Assembly (NCBI GenBank): GCA_031272655.1
Contig: JAISTJ010000182.1
Coordinates: forward strand, 1-14,343
Origin: Tannerella sp.
GTDB taxonomy: Bacteria; Bacteroidota; Bacteroidia; Bacteroidales; Tannerellaceae
DNA: 14,343 bases
Direction: 5' to 3'
Below, piece by piece: positions 1 to 4,373 of the stretch; position 1 is the stretch's first letter, and each line of letters opens with the position of its first letter. A program made the translations under genes and the position numbers. The notes under the pieces were generated by a model. It was not told the DNA's origin. It made no database searches and saw only the letters and a list, made by a program, of their open reading frames with translations.

Positions 1-55
1 CCGTGTGTCCCTCGTCTTTCAGGCGGAGTTCTCCGCAAGTCTTTGTTCTGTACAT
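1..55 (-). CDS. aspS: Aspartyl-tRNA synthetase, N-terminal fragment
   Basis: Only the first 18 codons lie in the window; the gene runs off the left edge. The translation MYRTKTCGELRLKDEGHT matches the usual start of bacterial AspS (M-Y-R-T-x-x-C-G-E-L-R), the beginning of the anticodon-binding OB-fold domain. AspS charges tRNA-Asp with aspartate in the cytoplasm. The ATG at 53-55 lies 32 bases downstream of a good Bacteroidota -7 box (88-95), which supports this start. Identification rests on a short but characteristic N-terminus, so it is likely but not certain. Confidence 0.8.
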   Translation of the reverse strand, partial: MYRTKTCGELRLKDEGHT

Positions 56-87
56 ATTTATCGCTTTTTTATTCTTAAAAATTTATG

Positions 88-117
88 CAAAATTACATAT
101 TTTTTGAAAGAAAACAA
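88..117 (-). promoter_or_regulatory. Promoter of aspS (Bacteroidota sigma type)
   Basis: On the minus strand a -33 element TTG (115-117) is followed after 19 bases by TAATTTTG (88-95), which fits the Bacteroidota -7 consensus TAnnTTTG. It points at the aspS start codon at 55. It is back to back with the tRNA-Ser promoter, whose -33 box begins only 8 bases away at 125. Confidence 0.7.
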
Positions 118-124
118 GATTTTT

Positions 125-155
125 TTTGCAGATTAAAAAAAAAGTTCTACCTTTG
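125..155 (+). promoter_or_regulatory. Promoter of tRNA-Ser
   Basis: A -33 element TTTG (125-128), a 19-base spacer and the -7 element TACCTTTG (148-155) give a textbook Bacteroidota housekeeping promoter. Transcription would start near 160, leaving a leader of about 35 bases before the mature tRNA at 197. The same -7 octamer recurs upstream of rpmB and of the Yip1-family gene in this window. Confidence 0.8.
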
Positions 156-196
156 CAGCCGCTTTTGAGATTTTTTCAGCACATAGAGCAGCATCA

Positions 197-284
197 GGAA
201 GGATGGGTGAGTGGCTGAAACCAACAGTTTGCTAAACTGTCGTACGGGTTTTCTGTACCGGGGGTTCGAATCCCCCTCCTTCCG
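197..284 (+). tRNA. tRNA-Ser (anticodon GCU)
   Basis: This is an 88-base class II tRNA. Acceptor strands GGAAGGA (197-203) and TCCTTCC (277-283) pair fully, with discriminator G284. The anticodon stem ACAGT/ACTGT (224-228, 236-240) closes the loop TTGCTAA, with anticodon GCT at 231-233 reading AGC and AGU. A long variable arm (GTACGGG...CTGTAC region) and the T-arm loop TTCGAAT are present. No CCA is encoded; CT follows the discriminator. It has its own promoter at 125-155. Confidence 0.95.
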
Positions 285-295
285 CTCCCCCCCTT

Positions 296-344
296 GATTT
301 TAGATTTTGGATTTTAGATTTTGGATTTCGGATTTTAGATTTTG
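296..344. repeat. Seven-copy tandem 7-mer repeat GATTTT(A/G)
   Basis: Seven contiguous 7-base units run from 296 to 344: GATTTTA, GATTTTG, GATTTTA, GATTTTG, GATTTCG, GATTTTA, GATTTTG. The A and G forms alternate except for one degenerate copy (324-330). The array sits between the tRNA-Ser and the GH51 gene. It encodes nothing recognisable and resembles a slippage-prone intergenic microsatellite. Confidence 0.85.
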
Positions 345-424
345 GAAAAAAACAGGAACTTCATTTCCTTGTCATAGATAAATATTATAACTGACTGTAA
401 AACTATTAACCGGTTCCATTTTTT

Positions 425-2968
425 ATGCATAAAAACATTTTATTGATTATAAGCGTATTGTCTATTGCGACCTGCTTGCGGGCGCAGGAATACGTTGATT
501 CTGTTTATATTAAGGGCTACGCTATAGACCTTAACGGGTTGCGCTTCGCTTATTGCCGAGATGCACCGGCGGACGTTGCTATAGACACACCTCTCCATGT
601 CTCTACAGCGGCGGATTGGATACCTGTCGGCAACGGCTTCGTGTTCCTCAATTCGGACTATGGACCGTGGGGCAGCGAAAAACACCTTTCTAACCCGCAT
701 CTGTGGCGCGACGCCGAAGGACTGTGGCATTGCATTTTCGACGCCAACGAAAAGGACGGCGTTAAGGGCGTTGCTACTTCGCGAGACTTAATACACTGGC
801 TACCACAGGATTATCATGTTAGCAGAGACAAGCAGCCTGCCGATAGCGTTTTCCGCCTGCCCTGGTCTTTCGTAGAGAACCTTATAAATCACACAAAAAC
901 AGTCGCTTACAATAACATGCTCTATGCCGAGACAGCCGCAAATATGGAGGCAGAGTTTCCGAAAGAGACGGATGTAGTGGTCAAAATCAAGCCTGATTTC
1001 GCTAACACAAAGAAAATCAGCGATAAACTGATTGGCGTTTTCTTCGAGGACATCAATTACGCCGCCGACGGGGGCTTATATGCCGAACTGCTGCAAAACC
1101 GTGATTTTGAGTATTCTGCACACGACCGGCAGGAATGGAACGCGACTACGGCATGGCGTTACAATGTAGAGACGGGGCACGCGTCATCTCCACAGCCCGC
1201 CATATCTCTACAAACGACACCCAACGCCAACATACTCATTGATACCGTGAACCCGCTGTCCGAAAACAACCCGCACTACGCGGTTTTGTCTGACGGACAA
1301 ACGATTGTAAATGAGGGTTTTGACGGCATCCCGCTACGGAAAGGCGACAAATACGATTTCTCGTTCTTTGCAAGGGCCGACAAGGCGGCTCAAATAGTCG
1401 TCAAACTGACTGACAGTAAGGGGAATGCCTTGAGCAATACGCTTACGTTTAAGGTCGCTTCCAAGACGTGGCGGCAGTACAGAGGGGTTTTGACGGCGAC
1501 GGCGACAGACGCTAATGCACTGTTAGATTGCTTCGTCCCTCGCAATGACGGAAACGTACCGTGCCGTCATTGCGAACACAGTGAATCAATCTCATCAACA
1601 GTACGCAATACAGTATGCGTTGACATGCTGTCTCTTTTCCCGCAGAAGACATTCAAGCAGCGGAAAAACGGCTTGCGGGCTGATTTGGCGCAGGCTATCG
1701 CCGACATAAAGCCTAAATTCGTACGTTTTCCCGGCGGCTGCGTGGCGCACGGCAACGGACTGGAAAACATCTACTTATGGAAAGAATCTATCGGCAGCCT
1801 TGAGCAACGCAAGCCCGACTTCAACATCTGGGGATACCACCAAACCAAAGGTTTGGGCTATTTCGAGTATTTCCAGTTCTGCGAAGACATTGGCGCTGAG
1901 CCGCTTCCGATATTGGCGGCAGGCGTGCCGTGCCAAAACTCGCGAGCAAATACGGAAACACTGCAAAACAAAGCGAAAATGTTACCGCCCGCCGGTCAGC
2001 AGGGCGGCATACCGTTGGAAGACATGGACGCTTATATTCAAGACATTTTAGACCTGATAGAATGGGCTAACGGCTCACCGCAAACGGCATGGGGTCGCAA
2101 ACGCGCCGAGGCCGGACATCCTAAACCGTTCAACCTCAAATATATAGGTATCGGAAACGAAGATCTTATAAGCGAAGTCTTCAAAGAACGGTTCACGCTC
2201 ATCTACAATGCCATAAAGGCGAAACACCCTGAAATCAAGATTATTGGCACTGTCGGACCGTTTTACGAAGGCGCCGATTACGATGAGGGATGGCGCTTTG
2301 CGACGCAACTCGGCGTACCGCTTGTTGACGAGCATTATTACGTCTCGCCCGCGTGGATGCTGTATAATCAACATTTTTACGACCGTTACTCACGCTCGAA
2401 GCCGAAGGTCTATCTCGGCGAATATGCGGCTCATCTGCCCGGACGTCCGAACAACGTGGAGACCGCTTTAACAGAGGCTTTGCACTTATGCAATGTAGAG
2501 CGCAACGCCGATGTGGTAGAGATGACCTCATACGCGCCGCTGCTGGCTAAAAATGCTCATACTCAATGGAATCCCGACCTGATTTATTTCAATAACACCG
2601 AAGTGATGCCGACTGTAGGCTATTATGTGCAGCAACTTTTCGGCGCTAATGCGGGCGATGAATACGTGCCGTCAAGCCTCGAAATATCATCGCCCAACGA
2701 GAAACTGCGCGCCCGCATAGCCCGTTCAATAGTGCACGACAATGCTTCAGGCGACCTGATAATCAGGTTAGTAAACATTCTGCCGAACAGCGTTAAGGTG
2801 GATTTTGAAGACTTCAAACTTCAAGGCCGGCAAATCACCAAAACGACACTGCAAGGCACTCCCGACAGCCGTACCGCCATTCCTATTTCGGAAACCATTG
2901 AACTTCAAGACGATACAATCGTATTACCCCCTTACTCTTTTGTTCTATTAAGAATTGCAACTCGATAA
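425..2968 (+). CDS. GH51 alpha-L-arabinofuranosidase, secreted
   Basis: This 847-residue enzyme should release terminal alpha-L-arabinofuranosyl groups from arabinan or arabinoxylan. Residues 1-20 form a signal peptide (hydrophobic stretch, cleavage probably after LRA before Q21), so it acts in the periplasm or outer envelope. About residues 22-135 resemble part of a GH43/GH32-type propeller (NPHLWRDAEGLWHCIFD), as in several Bacteroidales GH51 proteins. A carbohydrate-binding-like region (about 185-400) precedes the (beta/alpha)8 catalytic domain. Catalytic residues are visible: acid/base E579 in GNED and nucleophile E666 in YLGEYAAH. A C-terminal beta-sandwich ends the protein. About residues 365-393 (FVPRNDGNVPCRHCEHSES and neighbours) are encoded by a palindromic DNA repeat and are foreign to the family. 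I saw no clear promoter or Shine-Dalgarno before the ATG. Substrate is inferred from the family. Confidence 0.92.
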   Translation: MHKNILLIISVLSIATCLRAQEYVDSVYIKGYAIDLNGLRFAYCRDAPADVAIDTPLHVSTAADWIPVGNGFVFLNSDYGPWGSEKHLSNPHLWRDAEGLWHCIFDANEKDGVKGVATSRDLIHWLPQDYHVSRDKQPADSVFRLPWSFVENLINHTKTVAYNNMLYAETAANMEAEFPKETDVVVKIKPDFANTKKISDKLIGVFFEDINYAADGGLYAELLQNRDFEYSAHDRQEWNATTAWRYNVETGHASSPQPAISLQTTPNANILIDTVNPLSENNPHYAVLSDGQTIVNEGFDGIPLRKGDKYDFSFFARADKAAQIVVKLTDSKGNALSNTLTFKVASKTWRQYRGVLTATATDANALLDCFVPRNDGNVPCRHCEHSESISSTVRNTVCVDMLSLFPQKTFKQRKNGLRADLAQAIADIKPKFVRFPGGCVAHGNGLENIYLWKESIGSLEQRKPDFNIWGYHQTKGLGYFEYFQFCEDIGAEPLPILAAGVPCQNSRANTETLQNKAKMLPPAGQQGGIPLEDMDAYIQDILDLIEWANGSPQTAWGRKRAEAGHPKPFNLKYIGIGNEDLISEVFKERFTLIYNAIKAKHPEIKIIGTVGPFYEGADYDEGWRFATQLGVPLVDEHYYVSPAWMLYNQHFYDRYSRSKPKVYLGEYAAHLPGRPNNVETALTEALHLCNVERNADVVEMTSYAPLLAKNAHTQWNPDLIYFNNTEVMPTVGYYVQQLFGANAGDEYVPSSLEISSPNEKLRARIARSIVHDNASGDLIIRLVNILPNSVKVDFEDFKLQGRQITKTTLQGTPDSRTAIPISETIELQDDTIVLPPYSFVLLRIATR
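1519..1602. repeat. Palindromic repeat element inserted in frame in the GH51 gene
   Basis: This is an imperfect inverted repeat inside the GH51 reading frame. A 12-bp perfect inner stem TCGCAATGACGG (1540-1551) pairs with CCGTCATTGCGA (1564-1575) around a 12-base loop. The arms continue imperfectly outward (GATTG at 1526-1530 with CAATC at 1587-1591) and end in ACTGTT (1519-1524) and AACAGT (1597-1602). The whole (84 bp) and the core 1526-1591 (66 bp) are both multiples of three and free of stops in the gene's frame. The translation, FVPRNDGNVPCRHCEHSESISS, is typical of peptides encoded by dispersed palindromic repeats and interrupts the family-conserved stretch before VCVDMLSLFPQKTF. The boundaries are my estimate. 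Confidence 0.75.
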
Positions 2969-3001
2969 ATTCATTCCTGAGCACAGGAGTTTGCAAGTGC
3001 G

Positions 3002-3080
3002 CCCAAGCCAAACCCCAAGCCAAGAAGCCAAGAACCCAAAGCCAAAGCCAAACCCAAAGCAAACCCAAACCCAAGCCAAA
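3002..3080. repeat. Low-complexity CCAA(A/G) array
   Basis: About 79 bases are built from imperfect 5-7-base units of the form CCAAG, CCAAA or CCCAAA, with essentially no T. It lies just after the GH51 stop codon and before the ribosomal-operon terminator. Units vary in length, so this is a degenerate simple repeat rather than a CRISPR or an iteron array. Confidence 0.7.
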
Positions 3081-3095
3081 CGGCAGGAAAAAAAA

Positions 3096-3127
3096 CCGCC
3101 CGATTAACCGTGAAGCTAATCGGGCGG
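3096..3127 (-). terminator. Rho-independent terminator of the rpmB-rpmG-DUF4295 operon
   Basis: A perfect 11-bp stem, CCGCCCGATTA (3096-3106) with TAATCGGGCGG (3117-3127), encloses a 10-base loop. Read on the minus strand it is followed by a run of T (the A-run at 3088-3095 on the plus strand), the standard intrinsic terminator layout. It lies 53 bases past the DUF4295 stop. It may also stop read-through from GH51 on the plus strand, where a weaker T-rich stretch follows. Confidence 0.85.
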
Positions 3128-3179
3128 GGCACTTACTTTTTAAAATATCTTTGTATGAAAAATCAAAAGTCCAAGTTTG

Positions 3180-3332
3180 TTATTTCTTGAAATAATCTTT
3201 AACCGAGTCGTTTGGCACCATTTCTTCACGGAAGACGTAAGCTCCCGTCTTAGGCGATTTAACCATCTTAATGACCTTTGAATAGGTACGTCCTTCGCCT
3301 GATTTAAATGTTGCTACTACTTTTTTTGCCAT
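3180..3332 (-). CDS. DUF4295 small protein (ribosomal operon)
   Basis: This 50-residue, lysine-rich protein begins MAKKVVATFKSGEGRTYSKV and contains the conserved VIKMVKSPKTGAY block of DUF4295, a family essentially confined to Bacteroidota and encoded next to L28 and L33. Its size, charge and position suggest a ribosome-associated protein, but its biochemical role is not evident from sequence. The start ATG (3330-3332) lies nine bases after a perfect AGGAGG, in the gap following the rpmG stop. It is the last gene of the operon. In many Bacteroidales ftsY follows this gene; here the terminator comes instead. Confidence 0.9.
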   Translation of the reverse strand: MAKKVVATFKSGEGRTYSKVIKMVKSPKTGAYVFREEMVPNDSVKDYFKK

Positions 3333-3341
3333 GTGTTAAGT

Positions 3342-3347
3342 CCTCCT
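3342..3347 (-). promoter_or_regulatory. Strong Shine-Dalgarno of DUF4295
   Basis: Minus-strand AGGAGG (read from 3347 to 3342) lies nine bases before the DUF4295 ATG and directly after the rpmG stop codon. Such a full anti-16S match is exceptional in this window; apart from rpmG, the other genes have AT-rich leaders without one. Confidence 0.8.
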
Positions 3348-3348
3348 T

Positions 3349-3537
3349 TTATTTTATTTCTTTATGTACTGTCATTCTCTTGAGAATGGGGTTGTATTTC
3401 TTCAGTTCGAGCCGTTGAGTAGTGTTCTTACGGTTTTTCGTCGTAATATAGCGCGACGTTCCGGGCATACCGCTTTCTTTGTGCTCTGTACATTCAAGTA
3501 TAACCTGAATTCTGTTTCCTTTTACTTTTTTAGCCAT
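3349..3537 (-). CDS. rpmG: 50S ribosomal protein L33
   Basis: This 62-residue basic protein contains the L33 core [22 protein letters not shown], part of the large ribosomal subunit near the E site. It is the zinc-independent form: the usual two Cys pairs are reduced to a single Cys16, and the second pair is replaced by NPIL, which is common in Bacteroidota. It lies 18 bases after rpmB and is co-transcribed with it. The ATG at 3535-3537 is preceded at nine bases by AGGAGG (3547-3552). Confidence 0.95.
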   Translation of the reverse strand: MAKKVKGNRIQVILECTEHKESGMPGTSRYITTKNRKNTTQRLELKKYNPILKRMTVHKEIK

Positions 3538-3546
3538 CGTCTTTTT

Positions 3547-3552
3547 CCTCCT
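3547..3552 (-). promoter_or_regulatory. Strong Shine-Dalgarno of rpmG
   Basis: AGGAGG on the minus strand lies four bases beyond the rpmB stop codon (3556-3558) and nine bases before the rpmG start. The spacing is identical to that of the DUF4295 site. Confidence 0.8.
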
Positions 3553-3555
3553 GAT

Positions 3556-3792
3556 TTATGATAAATAACCTTTCTCGGCGGCGCTCTTAATAGCCGCATT
3601 CAAGCCTATACGGTTTATCAACCGCAGTCCTGCAGCTGATATGTTGAGGTTTATCCAGCAATCTTGCTCTACCCAATAGAACTTCTTTGTAAAAAGGTTC
3701 ACGTTGAACTTACGTTTGGTACGCAGGTTCGAGTGGGCTACGTTATTGCCGTACTGAGCCTTCTTTCCTGTTATCTGACAAATTTTAGACAT
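3556..3792 (-). CDS. rpmB: 50S ribosomal protein L28
   Basis: This 78-residue protein begins [21 protein letters not shown] and shows the L28 signature of GKK, N-x-x-H-S and [10 protein letters not shown]. It ends at KGYLS, slightly shorter than some Bacteroidales homologues. It is a structural protein of the large ribosomal subunit and the first gene of the L28-L33-DUF4295 operon. Its leader is A-rich (AAAACAAAG before the ATG) without a Shine-Dalgarno, in contrast to the two downstream genes. A strong promoter lies 46 bases upstream. Confidence 0.96.
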   Translation of the reverse strand: MSKICQITGKKAQYGNNVAHSNLRTKRKFNVNLFTKKFYWVEQDCWINLNISAAGLRLINRIGLNAAIKSAAEKGYLS

Positions 3793-3837
3793 CTTTGTTT
3801 TATTATCTTGTTTTATTTTTTATCTGTTTCGAGGGCG

Positions 3838-3868
3838 CAAAGGTAAGCATTTTTTCCGAATATGCAAA
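3838..3868 (-). promoter_or_regulatory. Promoter of the rpmB operon
   Basis: Minus-strand TTTG (3865-3868), 19-base spacer, then TACCTTTG (3838-3845). The match to the Bacteroidota consensus is full and identical in spacing and -7 sequence to the tRNA-Ser promoter. Initiation is expected near 3831-3833, about 40 bases before the L28 start. It lies about 30 bases beyond the end of the upstream tRNA-Leu. Confidence 0.82.
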
Positions 3869-3896
3869 CTTTTTCGTCAAATTTTTTTTTTCGTTG

Positions 3897-3980
3897 TGCG
3901 CAGGATGAGATTCGAACTCACACACCGTTGCCGGCACTACCCCCTCAAAGTAGCGTGTCTACCAATTTCACCACCTGCGC
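3897..3980 (-). tRNA. tRNA-Leu (anticodon GAG)
   Basis: 84-base class II tRNA. The acceptor GCGCAGG (3974-3980) pairs with CCTGCGC (3898-3904); discriminator A at 3897. Anticodon stem CTACT/GGTAG with loop TTGAGGG; anticodon GAG at 3944-3946 reads CUC/CUU. The variable arm contains CCG-GCAA-CGG and the T-loop TTCGAAT is present. No encoded CCA. Last of three tRNAs on this strand, three bases after tRNA-Leu(CAG). Confidence 0.95.
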
Positions 3981-3983
3981 ATG

Positions 3984-4067
3984 TGCCCGGAACAGGACTC
4001 GAACCTGCACGGCTTTAACCCCACTCGCACCTGAAACGAGCGCGTCTACCAGTTCCGCCACCCGGGC
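3984..4067 (-). tRNA. tRNA-Leu (anticodon CAG)
   Basis: 84-base class II tRNA. The acceptor GCCCGGG (4061-4067) pairs with TCCGGGC (3985-3991, one G-U); discriminator A at 3984. Anticodon stem CTCGT/GCGAG with loop TTCAGGT; anticodon CAG at 4031-4033 reads CUG. The variable arm and T-loop TTCGAGT are normal. It lies between tRNA-Gly and tRNA-Leu(GAG) and probably shares one precursor transcript with them. Confidence 0.95.
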
Positions 4068-4078
4068 TCTTTTCCGTG

Positions 4079-4151
4079 AGCGGAAGACGGAACTCGAATC
4101 CGCGACCCTAACCTTGGCAAGGTTATGCTCTACCAACTGAGCTACTTCCGC
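4079..4151 (-). tRNA. tRNA-Gly (anticodon GCC)
   Basis: 73-base tRNA. The acceptor GCGGAAG (4145-4151) pairs with CTTCCGC (4080-4086); discriminator T at 4079. Anticodon stem TAACC/GGTTA with loop TTGCCAA; anticodon GCC at 4116-4118 reads GGC/GGU. T-stem GCGGA/TCCGT with loop TTCGAGT. It is the first tRNA of the minus-strand cluster. Confidence 0.96.
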
Positions 4152-4219
4152 TTGTAATCAAAGAACTTTGCGTGAAGAACGTTCCTTCGGGCGTTCCTGC
4201 TTTTCGCTTAAAGCGGGTG

Positions 4220-4247
4220 CAAAGATAATACTTTTTTTTATATCCAA
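4220..4247 (-). promoter_or_regulatory. Promoter of the tRNA-Gly-Leu-Leu cluster
   Basis: The -7 octamer TATCTTTG (4220-4227, minus strand) fits TAnnTTTG exactly. The best -33 candidate is TTG at 4245-4247 with a short 17-base spacer, so that half is less certain. The predicted leader (about 60 bases) starts with a perfect palindrome CGCTTTAAGCG (4205-4215) and contains a repeated GGAACG. Confidence 0.65.
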
Positions 4248-4266
4248 CGAATTTTTGAAAAAAAAT

Positions 4267-4298
4267 TTTCATCTTAAGCTGTTTTTTCTGTAAATTTG
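4267..4298 (+). promoter_or_regulatory. Promoter of the tamB-like gene
   Basis: The -7 element TAAATTTG (4291-4298) fits the consensus. A weak -33 candidate TTTC (4267-4270) lies 20 bases upstream. Initiation would be near 4305, about 20 bases before the proposed ATC start position at 4326 and about 68 before the GTG at 4374. It is divergent from the tRNA-cluster promoter. Confidence 0.55.
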
Positions 4299-4373
4299 CA
4301 ACTGTTTTTTTAATCTGATAACGCTATCAAAGGACTTAAATACATAATAATCACGCTTCTCATACTCTTCGGA

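Noticed and set aside
296..344. 7-mer array considered as a CRISPR array or origin iterons
   Set aside because: The units are contiguous heptamers without spacers, there are no cas or rep genes nearby, and no DnaA-box pattern.
560..615. Possible second inserted segment in the GH51 N-terminus (DAPADVAIDTPLHVSTA)
   Set aside because: It looks like extra sequence relative to my memory of homologues, but there is no convincing inverted repeat in the DNA and it needs an alignment to judge.
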